From positions 62,001-126,000 of the forward strand of contig NZ_JBHFQG010000002.1 in NCBI RefSeq assembly GCF_041949975.1: 64,000 nt of DNA, read 5' to 3'. Both the position numbers and the translations under genes were made by a program. The notes beneath the pieces are model-generated. The model did no database searches and was not told the origin of the DNA. It saw only the letters and a list, made by a program, of their open reading frames with translations. Shown here in pieces: positions 42,701-51,303 of the stretch. Source of the DNA: Alteribacillus sp041949975 (lineage in GTDB: Bacteria > Bacillota > Bacilli > Bacillales > Marinococcaceae). Numbering within the stretch: position 1 is the stretch's first letter; every line of letters starts with the position of its first letter.

Positions 42701-44413
42701 GTGAATGAAGCAAAAATAGAAGGAAGGCAGCTTGCTTTAATGTTTGAAGAAGGTGCGGCTGTTCTTGGAAAAAATGTAAAAACAGTAGATGCATTAAACG
42801 TATTTCCGGTGCCGGATGGAGATACAGGCACCAATATGAATTTGACCATCCAGTCTGGAATAAAAGAAGTACATTCGAACACAAGCAATCATGCTGGCGA
42901 AATAGCGAAATCTTTCTCTAAAGGCCTTTTAATGGGAGCACGAGGGAATTCTGGTGTTATTCTTTCTCAGCTTTTCAGAGGTTTTTCAAAAGCTGTCGAG
43001 AAAAAGGCCGAGCTAACTACTGCAGATTTGGAAAAAGCTCTGGAAGAAGGGGTAACAACCGCGTATAAAGCTGTCATGAAGCCTGTAGAGGGTACGATTT
43101 TAACCGTAGCAAAAGATGCATCGGTGCTTGACCCGGAACAGGCGGGAAGCCAAAGCCCTGCAGAGTGGATGAAATCTGTGGTGGAAAAAGCCGATGCTTC
43201 ATTAGAAAAAACTCCAGAGCTTCTTTCTGTTTTAAAAGAAGTGGGAGTAGTGGATTCCGGCGGACAAGGGCTCCTGTATATTTATCAAGGCATGCTAAAT
43301 GCCCTCGAAGGAAAAACATCGGAAAAAGATACTGCATCTAACACTCCTTCTTTAGATGATCTTGTTAAAGTAGAGCACCATCAAAACGCTCAATCTCATC
43401 TGGCAACTGAGGATATAGAGTTTGGCTATTGTACAGAAGTAATGGTGAAATTTGAAGAAGATAAGCTGCAGGAGCACCCATTTGAAGAAAACGCTTTTAA
43501 AAATGATTTATCGCAGCTAGGTGACTCTCTTTTAGTTGTAAGCGATGATGATTTAGTTAAAATACATATCCACGCTGAATACCCGGGTGAAGTGCTATCA
43601 AAAGCCCAGATTTATGGCAGCCTTGTTCATGTGAAAATTGATAATATGAGAGAACAGCACCAGGCGCTTGCAGGCAGTGCTGAACATCATGATACAGATG
43701 AAAAGAAAGTTGTTCCTCCGTCCAACAGCGCTGAAGGCGATAAAGAAAGTGCGCCGGATGTTTACGGTTTTGTAACGGTATCGATGGGAAAAGGCATCGA
43801 AGCATTGTTTAAAGGCCTTGGAGTAAATGAAGTCATTGCAGGCGGACAAACGATGAATCCCAGCACAGAAGACATCGTGAAAGCTATCCGTAATGTGCAG
43901 GCCGAACACATATTTGTTCTTCCAAATAACGGAAACATTGTTATGGCTGCAGAGCAGGCAGCTGATGTCGTTGGTTCTCACGTAAAGGTAATCCCGACTA
44001 AATCAGTACCTCAAGGATTAAGCGCACTTATTGCTTTCAATGAAGAAGCCGGTGCAGAAGAGAACAATGAAGCGATGGAAGCAGCTCGAAAAGAGGTTAA
44101 AACAGGACAAGTCACATATGCGGTACGGGATACAGTGATTGATGGCCTTGAAATTAAAGAAGGAGATTATATGTCAATTGCCGAAAAGGAAATAGTGTCA
44201 TCTGGAGCTGATTTCGAAAAAGTGACAAAAGATCTTCTTGAAAAAATGATCGACGACGATTCAGAGATTGTGACATTAATACGCGGAGAAGACGCAGATG
44301 AAAAAATAGAAGAGAACATAGTTTCTTATATTGAAAGCACGTTTAAAGATGTTGAGGTGGAAGTGCATGACGGCGGACAGCCTTTATATTCCTATATTAT
44401 TTCTGTAGAATAA
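42701..44413 (+). CDS. fakA: Fatty acid kinase catalytic subunit FakA (YloV, DhaL domain)
   Basis: About 570 residues. The N-terminal DhaL-type kinase domain has VDALNVFPVPDGDTGTNMNLT (metal-binding Asp residues), MGARGNSGVILSQLFRG and VVDSGGQGLLYIYQG. The C-terminal half resembles FakA/YloV (ADIEFGYCTEVMVKF-like, GDSLLVVSDDDLVKIHIH, ISVGKGIEALF-like). With FakB it phosphorylates fatty acids to acyl-phosphates. GTG 42701 lies 9 nt after AGGAGG; ATG 42695 is only 3 nt after it, so I prefer GTG. fakB follows 84 nt downstream, a natural partner. Confidence 0.93.
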   Translation: MNEAKIEGRQLALMFEEGAAVLGKNVKTVDALNVFPVPDGDTGTNMNLTIQSGIKEVHSNTSNHAGEIAKSFSKGLLMGARGNSGVILSQLFRGFSKAVEKKAELTTADLEKALEEGVTTAYKAVMKPVEGTILTVAKDASVLDPEQAGSQSPAEWMKSVVEKADASLEKTPELLSVLKEVGVVDSGGQGLLYIYQGMLNALEGKTSEKDTASNTPSLDDLVKVEHHQNAQSHLATEDIEFGYCTEVMVKFEEDKLQEHPFEENAFKNDLSQLGDSLLVVSDDDLVKIHIHAEYPGEVLSKAQIYGSLVHVKIDNMREQHQALAGSAEHHDTDEKKVVPPSNSAEGDKESAPDVYGFVTVSMGKGIEALFKGLGVNEVIAGGQTMNPSTEDIVKAIRNVQAEHIFVLPNNGNIVMAAEQAADVVGSHVKVIPTKSVPQGLSALIAFNEEAGAEENNEAMEAARKEVKTGQVTYAVRDTVIDGLEIKEGDYMSIAEKEIVSSGADFEKVTKDLLEKMIDDDSEIVTLIRGEDADEKIEENIVSYIESTFKDVEVEVHDGGQPLYSYIISVE

Positions 44414-44497
44414 TCAGGGAAATAAAGGCATGGCGGAAACAGAAAGCAGGAGCGATCAATTCGCACAGTCAGCTTGTGCACCTAGGAAGGGGAATTC

Positions 44498-45364
44498 ATG
44501 GTGGCACGCGTTAAAATCGTAACAGACAGTACGGCGGATATTCCGTTAGAATTGGTTAAAAAATATAATATTTCGGTGATACCATTAAAAGTAGTTATGG
44601 GGAACGAAACATTTCAGGACGGAGTAAATTTATCTCCTGAATCATTTTATAAAAAACTAGAAGAAGCAGACGACCTTCCTTCCACTTCCCAGCCTACGCC
44701 GTATGAATTTGAAACCGTGTATCGGCGTATAGCTGAACAAAATGAGGATAACTTCACAACTATACTTTCGATTCATTTATCGTCTGAATTAAGCGGCACT
44801 GTCCAGTCAGCAACACTCGCTGCAGAAGAGGTAAATGACCAAATTAACGTAGAAGTGATTGACTCAAAACGTGCTTCTTATGCAATCGGCATCGTTGTTG
44901 TAGAAATAGCCAAATTGGCGCAAGAAGGAGCAAGTTTATCTGAATGTAAAGCAAAGCTTGAATTGCTGCTTAAACATACGAATGTTTATTTCCTGGTTGA
45001 TACCCTTGAATATTTGCAAAAAAACGGTCGAATTGGAAAAGCATCTGCTTTAATTGGTTCCCTTTTAAAAATGAAACCGGTGCTCAGCTTAACGGAAGAC
45101 GGACAAGTTTATGCGTATCACAAAGCTAGAGGAAGAAAAAAAGCATTAGCTGTTATTCAGGAAGCACTTAAAAATCAGTATCGAAATCAGCCGGTTCACA
45201 TCGGCGTTTCTCATGCTGAATCTAAAGAAAGCGGAGAAGAACTGCTTCAAATGGCAGAAGAAGTATTAAATACGCAATCCACTGCGATGTCTAAAATTGG
45301 AGCTGTTATTGGTGCGCATACCGGCCGCGGAACGGTGGCCATCTCAGTAACTCCGGCAGATTAA
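44498..45364 (+). CDS. fakB: DegV family fatty-acid-binding protein FakB
   Basis: 288-residue DegV protein that holds one fatty acid and presents it to FakA. Landmarks: IVTDSTADIPLELVKKY at the N-terminus, LPSTSQPTPYEF, SIHLSSELSGTVQSA, EVIDSKRASYAIG, NGRIGKASALIGSLLKMKPVL, GVSHAES, and IGAVIGAHTGRGTVAI at the C-terminus (His/Arg near the carboxylate). Start ATG 44498 follows AGGAAGGGG. Standing next to fakA and before fapR-plsX, it is better called FakB than generic DegV. Its lipid preference is unknown. In B. subtilis sdaAB-sdaAA occupy this slot. Confidence 0.9.
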   Translation: MVARVKIVTDSTADIPLELVKKYNISVIPLKVVMGNETFQDGVNLSPESFYKKLEEADDLPSTSQPTPYEFETVYRRIAEQNEDNFTTILSIHLSSELSGTVQSATLAAEEVNDQINVEVIDSKRASYAIGIVVVEIAKLAQEGASLSECKAKLELLLKHTNVYFLVDTLEYLQKNGRIGKASALIGSLLKMKPVLSLTEDGQVYAYHKARGRKKALAVIQEALKNQYRNQPVHIGVSHAESKESGEELLQMAEEVLNTQSTAMSKIGAVIGAHTGRGTVAISVTPAD

Positions 45365-45368
45365 GGAT

Positions 45369-45412
45369 GGGACTGCCCTGGAAAAAACAGAACCAGGTCA
45401 GTCCCTTATTTC
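45369..45412 (+). terminator. Terminator after fakB
   Basis: GGGACTG-CCCTGG at 45369-45381 pairs with CCAGG-CAGTCCC at 45394-45406, around an 11-nt A-rich loop and with a small bulge, followed by TTATTTCG. It separates fakB from the recG unit. Confidence 0.7.
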
Positions 45413-45448
45413 GTTAAACCGTAGATGAAAAGTGTTAGGAGGTTTCTA

Positions 45449-45544
45449 ATGAAATATCAAAAAATGTCTGTTTACCAGAAAGAAAAAGAACAAAAGAAAG
45501 GGCGGGAAACAAAATCTGGCGGGATTTCCCCTGATAGAAAATGA
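45449..45544 (+). CDS. Small 31-codon frame overlapping the recG start
   Basis: Encodes 31 residues: MKYQKMSVYQKEKEQKKGRE followed by TKSGGISPDRK. It is lysine-rich, without signal peptide or membrane segment. TAGGAGG at 45436-45442 stands 6 nt before ATG 45449, one of the best ribosome binding sites in the window. The stop TGA (45542-45544) overlaps the recG ATG (45541) as ATGA. recG has no good binding site of its own, so this frame may exist mainly to deliver ribosomes to recG. I do not recognise the peptide. It may be a real microprotein, a coupling leader, or an accidental frame. Confidence 0.55.
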   Translation: MKYQKMSVYQKEKEQKKGRETKSGGISPDRK

Positions 45545-47586
45545 ATGGATCACTAAATCAGCCGGTGTCTGTGTTAATAGGAATCGGTGAAGAAAAAGAA
45601 AAAGAACTTAACCAGATCGGCTTATTTACGATTGCAGATTTGTTTCAGCATTTTCCTTATCGATATGAAAACCATGAAGTCCTTCCGATCGATCAGCTGC
45701 GCCATGACGACCGTGTCACTATATCAGGAGTCATTCAAACCGAGCCTGCCGTCAGATTTTACGGAAGAAAGAAATCAAGAATGACCGTACGTCTCATGGT
45801 CGAAAATATCCTTGTCACCGCTGTATTTTTTAATCGAGCTTTTTTAAAAAATAGAATAAAAAGAGGGGACACGGTAACGATCTCTGGAAAATGGGACAAA
45901 TACAAACTAACGATCACTGTGCAGGACTTTAAACAAGGAGCACCTGATCCAACGAAGCAGCTGGAACCGGTTTATTCTACAGGAGGAAATGTGACTGTAA
46001 AACAACTGCGCCGTTTTATTACGTCTGCTCTTGCCGCATATGGAGAACACATTGAAGAGAGCCTGCCTTCTTCATTTTTAAATACTTATAAGCTTCCTTC
46101 ACGAAAAGAATCCTACAAAGCCATTCACCGCCCAGCGAACAAAGAACAATTGAAGCATGCAAGGCGCAGGCTCGTCTATGAAGAACTTCTACTTTTTCAA
46201 TTGAAAATGCAGGCATTTAAAAGGCAGGAAAGACTTTCGTCAAAAGGATGCATTCATCAGTTTGATGAAGAAAAAATATCAGCGTTTATAAAAGAACTGC
46301 CGTTTTCTTTAACACATGCTCAAAAACGCGTAGTCAATGAAATAATGAAAGATATGAAAGATCCTTTAAAAATGAACCGGCTGCTGCAGGGAGATGTCGG
46401 TTCAGGAAAAACAGTTGTTGCTTCTATTACAATGTATGCAGCTTACTTAGCGAAAGCTCAATCCGCGTTAATGGTACCAACAGAAATTTTGGCCGAACAG
46501 CATTACCAGGGCATGAAAGAACTGTTTAAAGATACGGGTGTAGTGATTTCTCTTTTAACCGGGTCTACTAAAGGGAAGGCAAGAAAGGAAGTAAACGCTG
46601 CTGTGGAGAGCGGCGACTCCCATATTGTTGTTGGCACACACGCCCTTATTCAAGAGGATGTTACGTTTCATAATTTAGGTTTAGTGATTACGGATGAGCA
46701 GCACCGGTTTGGAGTGGAGCAAAGACGAGTTCTGCGGGATAAAGGCTACGAACCGGATGTATTGTTTATGACAGCCACTCCGATTCCTCGAACTCTTGCA
46801 ATAACCGTTTTCGGTGATATGGATGTATCCATCATTGATGAGCTGCCGGCTGGACGAAAGCCCATTGAGACCTATTGGGTGAAACATCAAATGCTTGAAA
46901 GAGTATTAAGATTCATTCATAAGGAAATAAACCAGGGCAGGCAGGCGTATGTTATTTGTCCGCTGATTGAAGAGTCAGAAAAACTCGATGTACAAAATGC
47001 GATCGATGTACATGCTCAGCTGCAGCAATATTTCACAGACAAACATGTAGGGTTAATGCACGGCAGACTCAGTGCCGAAGAAAAAGACCAGATTATGGAG
47101 GCTTTCTCCGAATGTAAGATTCACATTCTTGTTTCTACGACTGTTGTAGAAGTGGGAGTTAATGTTCCTAATGCCACGGTGATGCTTATTTATGATGCAG
47201 ACCGTTTCGGACTTTCACAGCTTCATCAGTTAAGAGGAAGAGTGGGACGGGGGGCGCATCAGTCCTATTGTATTTTACTCGCTGACCCAAAAGGAGAAAC
47301 AGGGAAAGAACGAATGCAAATTATGCAGGAAACAGAGGATGGTTTTGCTTTATCCGAAAAAGACCTGGAGTTAAGAGGACCGGGTGATTTTTTCGGCAGT
47401 AAACAAAGCGGTCTTCCTGACTTTAAAATAGCTGATGTTGTCCATGACTACAGAGCATTAGAAACAGCACGGCAGGATGCAGCCAGCTTAATAAAAAGCA
47501 AGGATTTTTGGACTGCAGAAGAGTTTCAATATCTGCGGAATTATTTAAAACAAAGCGGTGTATTAAGCGGTCAAAAACTAGATTAG
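45541..47586 (+). CDS. recG: ATP-dependent DNA helicase RecG
   Basis: 681-residue branch-migration helicase that remodels stalled forks and Holliday junctions. N-terminal wedge/OB domain (SVLIGIGEEKEKELNQIG, FQHFPYRYENHE, GVIQTEPAVRFYGRKKSRMT). Helicase core: Walker A LLQGDVGSGKTVVA (~residues 281-294), ITDEQHRFGVEQR (DEQH box), FMTATPIPRTLAI, then VSTTVVEVGVNVPNAT and QLRGRVGRG, ending with DLELRGPGDFFGSKQSGLPDF. Length matches the family. Start ATG 45541 overlaps the preceding 31-codon frame. Confidence 0.97.
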   Translation: MNGSLNQPVSVLIGIGEEKEKELNQIGLFTIADLFQHFPYRYENHEVLPIDQLRHDDRVTISGVIQTEPAVRFYGRKKSRMTVRLMVENILVTAVFFNRAFLKNRIKRGDTVTISGKWDKYKLTITVQDFKQGAPDPTKQLEPVYSTGGNVTVKQLRRFITSALAAYGEHIEESLPSSFLNTYKLPSRKESYKAIHRPANKEQLKHARRRLVYEELLLFQLKMQAFKRQERLSSKGCIHQFDEEKISAFIKELPFSLTHAQKRVVNEIMKDMKDPLKMNRLLQGDVGSGKTVVASITMYAAYLAKAQSALMVPTEILAEQHYQGMKELFKDTGVVISLLTGSTKGKARKEVNAAVESGDSHIVVGTHALIQEDVTFHNLGLVITDEQHRFGVEQRRVLRDKGYEPDVLFMTATPIPRTLAITVFGDMDVSIIDELPAGRKPIETYWVKHQMLERVLRFIHKEINQGRQAYVICPLIEESEKLDVQNAIDVHAQLQQYFTDKHVGLMHGRLSAEEKDQIMEAFSECKIHILVSTTVVEVGVNVPNATVMLIYDADRFGLSQLHQLRGRVGRGAHQSYCILLADPKGETGKERMQIMQETEDGFALSEKDLELRGPGDFFGSKQSGLPDFKIADVVHDYRALETARQDAASLIKSKDFWTAEEFQYLRNYLKQSGVLSGQKLD

Positions 47587-47599
47587 GAAAGTGAATCCC

Positions 47600-47650
47600 T
47601 TGAAATTAAAAAAACAGGATTATATACTACTTTTAGTACCTAGTCATAGA
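47600..47650 (+). promoter_or_regulatory. fapR promoter with FapR operator
   Basis: TTGAAA (47600-47605), 17-nt spacer, TATACT (47623-47628). Immediately downstream TTAGTACCTAGTCATA (47633-47648) matches the FapR operator core TTAGTACCTAGTCTTA as I remember it. Bound FapR would sit at the transcription start and repress; malonyl-CoA releases it. This gives autoregulation of fapR and possibly of plsX-fabD-fabG-acpP if transcripts read through. Confidence 0.8.
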
Positions 47651-47669
47651 AGCGGATGGTGGCGGAGGC

Positions 47670-48224
47670 GTGAAAAGAAATAAAAAGGAAAGACAACAAT
47701 TATTAAAAGAAAAAATAGAAGCGGATCCTTTTATAACAGACGAATCTTTGGCTGAAACATTTGGTGTAAGTGTGCAAACAATCCGGTTGGACCGGCTCGA
47801 ATTATCGATTCCGGAGCTGCGTGAGCGTATTAAACACGTAGCAAGAGAGCATCTCGATGAAGTAAAAGCTCTTCCTTTAGAAGAAGTGATTGGTGAAATT
47901 GTTGATTTAAGATTAGATGAAGAAGCCATTTCTATTTTAGATATTGGACAAGAGCATGTGTTTTCACGTACCGGCATTGCTCGTGGCCACTATTTATTTG
48001 CTCAGGCCAATTCATTGGCTGTAGCGATCATAAACGATGAATTAGCGCTCACCACAAAGGCATCCGTGCATTTCAGCAGACAGGTAAAAGCCGGGGAAAG
48101 AGTGGTTGCTAAAGCTAATGTGACCGAGCCTGGCAAGAGCAAAACCGTCGTCGAAGTAACTAGCCGGGTGAACCGCGAAACCGTGTTTCATGGTGAATTT
48201 GTTATGTATCGATCTAATAGATAA
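47670..48224 (+). CDS. fapR: Fatty acid and phospholipid biosynthesis regulator FapR
   Basis: 184-residue repressor of membrane lipid genes, released by malonyl-CoA. N-terminal DeoR-like helix-turn-helix (ITDESLAETFGVSVQTIRLD, about 19-38) and linker LSIPELRERIKHVA. The C-terminal hot-dog effector domain has EHVFSRTGIARGHYLFAQANSLAVA and GERVVAKANVTEP. GTG 47670 aligns with the B. subtilis start, but GGAGG (47664-47668) is only 1 nt away; GGATGG at 47654-47659 is the likelier site. plsX follows only after a 281-nt gap, unlike the close spacing I recall in B. subtilis. Confidence 0.95.
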   Translation: MKRNKKERQQLLKEKIEADPFITDESLAETFGVSVQTIRLDRLELSIPELRERIKHVAREHLDEVKALPLEEVIGEIVDLRLDEEAISILDIGQEHVFSRTGIARGHYLFAQANSLAVAIINDELALTTKASVHFSRQVKAGERVVAKANVTEPGKSKTVVEVTSRVNRETVFHGEFVMYRSNR

Positions 48225-48505
48225 AAACATATTGTTCATTTTTTAGAAAAACACGGCTTATCGCCTTTTAAAAGAAACCGGCTGAAGAAAACTCGTTGAT
48301 TGACATGCCTGAAAGGTAATAGCAGAGGCGTAGTTGCACTTATACTATTTTCTGATTGATATTTCCATTAGATAGTGTGAAATCGCCACGTCTTGTGGTA
48401 ACGGCGGCATTAGTACGTCCTGACGTTTAAAGCCGTAGTTTTACTTATACTGTTCACCGTAAAAATTCTATACTTTTTAACAGTGTAAAAAAGGAGAAGA
48501 CATTC
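48225..48505. repeat. Intergenic region fapR-plsX with hairpins and a direct repeat
   Basis: Contains a diverged direct repeat, GCGTAGTTGCACTTATACT (48328-48346) and GCCGTAGTTTTACTTATACT (48432-48451). Short hairpins lie between: CCAC/GTGG (48387-48399) and ACGT/ACGT around CCTG (48415-48426). CACGTCTTGTG and ACGTCCTG also occur in the element at 666-891 (the latter on the opposite strand), suggesting one repeat family. ACTGTT/AACAGT (48449-48454/48479-48484) flanks the plsX ribosome binding region. No convincing plsX promoter was found. Confidence 0.5.
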
Positions 48506-49495
48506 ATGAAAATTGTAATTGATGCAATGGGTGGAGATCACGCTCCAAAAGCCCAGGTTGCTGGAGCTATGGCTGCAGTTCGCTCCTTTAAGGATTTAGA
48601 AATTCTCTTAGTAGGAAATGAATCGGAAATAGCAAAACATTTAACGAAATCAAAAGGTATTTCTGTTTTACATACAGAGGAAATGATTGAAGATGACGAC
48701 ACACCAACAAAAGCTGTTCGAAGAAAACGCAACGCTTCGATGGTGCTTACCGTTCGTGAAGTGAGGGAAGGACGTGCAGATGCATGTATATCTTCAGGAA
48801 ATACAGGAGCATTGATGACGGCAGGGCTGCTCCATGTTGGACGTATAGGTGGAATTGAAAGACCAGCACTTGCTCCGATGCTTCCAACCGTGGACGGAGA
48901 AGGCTTTTTACTTCTTGATGTAGGTGCCAACGTTGACGCAAAGCCGTCTCATTTACTTCAAAACGCCTACATGGGATCCACCTATATGGAAATGGTAAAA
49001 AAAGTAAGTCATCCACGAGTAGGACTGGTAAACGTAGGTACAGAAGAAGGTAAAGGTAATGAGCTCACAAAGGAGGCATTTGATCTGCTGTCTGAGGCTC
49101 CCCTGCATTTTGTTGGAAACGTAGAAGCAAGGGACCTTTTAAATGGTGTGTGTGATGTTGCGGTATGTGATGGTTTTTCTGGTAATTTGGTTTTGAAATC
49201 CATTGAAGGCACAGCAGGGACATTGTTTACATTATTAAAGCAGGAAATGACTTCAAGTTTCTCGAATAAACTGGCAGCTGGTCTTTTACGCTCTAGTTTC
49301 AAAAATATTAAAGAGAAAATGAGTTATTCTCATTATGGTGGAGCTGGGTTATTCGGCCTGAAAGCGCCAGTAATTAAAGCACACGGCTCCTCGGATCATA
49401 CGGCTGTATTTCATGCTATACGGCAGGCCAGACAAATGGTAAATGAAAACGTAACAGATGTAATTAGTAAGGAAGCTGAGAAACAGGAGGAATAG
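48506..49495 (+). CDS. plsX: Phosphate acyltransferase PlsX
   Basis: 329-residue peripheral membrane enzyme that converts acyl-ACP to acyl-phosphate for PlsY, and accepts the same acyl-phosphate pool fed by FakA/FakB. N-terminal IVIDAMGGDHAPKAQV; SSGNTGALMTAGLL; GNVEARDLLNGVCDVAVCDGFSGNLVLKSIEG; SHYGGAGLFGLKAPVIKAHGSS. ATG 48506 follows AAAAGGAGAAG. fabD starts 2 nt after its stop. Confidence 0.97.
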   Translation: MKIVIDAMGGDHAPKAQVAGAMAAVRSFKDLEILLVGNESEIAKHLTKSKGISVLHTEEMIEDDDTPTKAVRRKRNASMVLTVREVREGRADACISSGNTGALMTAGLLHVGRIGGIERPALAPMLPTVDGEGFLLLDVGANVDAKPSHLLQNAYMGSTYMEMVKKVSHPRVGLVNVGTEEGKGNELTKEAFDLLSEAPLHFVGNVEARDLLNGVCDVAVCDGFSGNLVLKSIEGTAGTLFTLLKQEMTSSFSNKLAAGLLRSSFKNIKEKMSYSHYGGAGLFGLKAPVIKAHGSSDHTAVFHAIRQARQMVNENVTDVISKEAEKQEE

Positions 49496-49497
49496 TT

Positions 49498-50448
49498 ATG
49501 GCAAAAATAGCGTTTCTTTTTCCAGGCCAGGGCTCACAGCATGCTGGTATGGGAAAAGACATATACGAAAACAATCCAGGTGCGAAACAAAGAATAGACT
49601 CGGTAGATGACACATTAGGACACCCTTTGTCGGGCCTTATGCTGAATGGCCCGGATGAACAATTAAAGCGTACGGAAAATGCGCAGCCGTCCTTACTGAC
49701 AGTGAGCACAGCTCTATTTGAAATGTTAAAAGAAAATGGACTGAAACCAGATTATACTGCGGGGCACAGTTTAGGGGAATATGCAGCACTTGTGGCAGCT
49801 GGAGTGATTCCTTTTTCTGATGCGGTAAAACTCGTGCGGCAGCGCGGATTATTTATGGAAGAAGCAGTCCCTTCCGGTGTTGGTGCAATGGCTGCTGTAA
49901 TGGGAGTAGAAAGAGAAGAGCTTCAGGCCATAACGGACAGCGTCTCTGAAAGCGGAGATGTAGTGCAGCTGGCCAACTTAAATGCTCCCGGCCAGATTGT
50001 TATTTCCGGTGCAAAAGAAGGAGTAGAGAAAGCCGGTGAACTTGCAAAAGAAAAAGGTGCTAAAAGAGTGATCCCTCTGCAGGTAAGCGGGCCTTTTCAT
50101 TCCAAGCTGATGCAGCCGGCTCAGGATAAATTAGAAAGTGTTTTATCTCCCGTGGCTTTTCACCAAGCCGAAGTGCCGGTAGTAGCTAATGTAAACGCGA
50201 AGGAAGAAACTGATCCAGAAGTCTTAAAACAGCAGCTTGTGGACCAGGTAACTTCCCCGGTCTATTGGGAAGACACCATCCGGCGCCTCCTAGAGCTCGA
50301 TGTAACCACCTTTGTAGAAGCAGGGCCGGGAAATGTTCTGAGCGGCCTTGTCCGCCGGGTGCAGCGCAGAGGTGTGAATGTCTATGCTGTTCAAGATATA
50401 GAATCCATGGAAAAAGCACTAGAAAAAATAAAGAAGGAGGAATCATAA
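49498..50448 (+). CDS. fabD: Malonyl-CoA:ACP transacylase
   Basis: 316-residue enzyme that loads malonyl groups onto acyl carrier protein. Nucleophile Ser in AGHSLGEYAALVAAGVI (residues ~89-105), N-terminal FLFPGQGSQHAGMGKDIY, GAMAAVMG, QIVISG and catalytic His in VSGPFHSKLM. ATG 49498 follows AGGAGG in the plsX tail. fabG starts directly after its stop codon. Confidence 0.97.
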   Translation: MAKIAFLFPGQGSQHAGMGKDIYENNPGAKQRIDSVDDTLGHPLSGLMLNGPDEQLKRTENAQPSLLTVSTALFEMLKENGLKPDYTAGHSLGEYAALVAAGVIPFSDAVKLVRQRGLFMEEAVPSGVGAMAAVMGVEREELQAITDSVSESGDVVQLANLNAPGQIVISGAKEGVEKAGELAKEKGAKRVIPLQVSGPFHSKLMQPAQDKLESVLSPVAFHQAEVPVVANVNAKEETDPEVLKQQLVDQVTSPVYWEDTIRRLLELDVTTFVEAGPGNVLSGLVRRVQRRGVNVYAVQDIESMEKALEKIKKEES

Positions 50449-51192
50449 TTGTTAAAAGGTAAATCAGCACTTGTTACTGGTGCGTCGCGCGGCATCGGGA
50501 GAGCTATTGCCCTCGAACTTGCAGCAAGTGGAGCAAATGTAGCAGTTAACTATGCCGGCAGCGCTCAAAAAGCAGAAGAAGTGGTGGCAGCTTGTAAAGA
50601 TCAAGGGGTCGAAGCATTTTCTATCCAAGCAGACGTCTCCAAAGAAGAGGACGTTAAAGCAATGATAAAAGAAGTAACGAACGTCTTTGGAAGCATAGAT
50701 ATTCTTGTGAACAACGCTGGTATCACCCGGGATAACATTGTTATGCGTTTAAAAGAAGAAGATTGGGATGCCGTGATCGATACGAACTTAAAAGGTGTCT
50801 TTCAATGTGCGAAAGCAGCTGCCCGCCCGATGATGAAGCAGCGCGGGGGTAAAATTATAAATATTGCTTCCGTCGTAGGAGTTCTTGGGAACGCAGGGCA
50901 AGCAAATTACACAGCAGCTAAAGCCGGCGTTATCGGCCTTACAAAATCATTGGCAAGAGAATTTGCTCCCCGCAGCATTCAAGTAAACGCAGTGGCTCCA
51001 GGTTTTATAGCAACAGATATGACAGAGGAGCTTCAAGAAGATTCCAAGGAAACTTTGCTGCAGCAAATACCGCTTGGAACACTTGGAGAACCTGAAGATG
51101 TGGCGAAAACGGTTCGTTTTCTTGCATCAGAAGACGCAAAATATATAACAGGACAAACATTACATGTAGACGGCGGCATGGCCATGCCGTAA
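50449..51192 (+). CDS. fabG: 3-oxoacyl-ACP reductase FabG (TTG start)
   Basis: 247-residue short-chain dehydrogenase that reduces 3-ketoacyl-ACP with NADPH. NADP loop TGASRGIGRAIA (residues 9-20), NNAGIT, catalytic Ser in NIASVVGVLGNAGQ, YTAAKAGV (Tyr and Lys), and C-terminal GQTLHVDGGMAMP. The start is TTG 50449, immediately after the fabD TAA and 9 nt after AAGGAGG; no nearby ATG fits. Confidence 0.96.
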   Translation: MLKGKSALVTGASRGIGRAIALELAASGANVAVNYAGSAQKAEEVVAACKDQGVEAFSIQADVSKEEDVKAMIKEVTNVFGSIDILVNNAGITRDNIVMRLKEEDWDAVIDTNLKGVFQCAKAAARPMMKQRGGKIINIASVVGVLGNAGQANYTAAKAGVIGLTKSLAREFAPRSIQVNAVAPGFIATDMTEELQEDSKETLLQQIPLGTLGEPEDVAKTVRFLASEDAKYITGQTLHVDGGMAMP

Positions 51193-51303
51193 AATGTTTT
51201 TTGGAAAGTGAACCTTCTTGCACTTCAACTGGCAAATGAAGGATACTTCTTCTATAATGGCAAGTAGGCAGGAATGTTGAATCCTTTAAAGGAGGTGAAT
51301 GAT

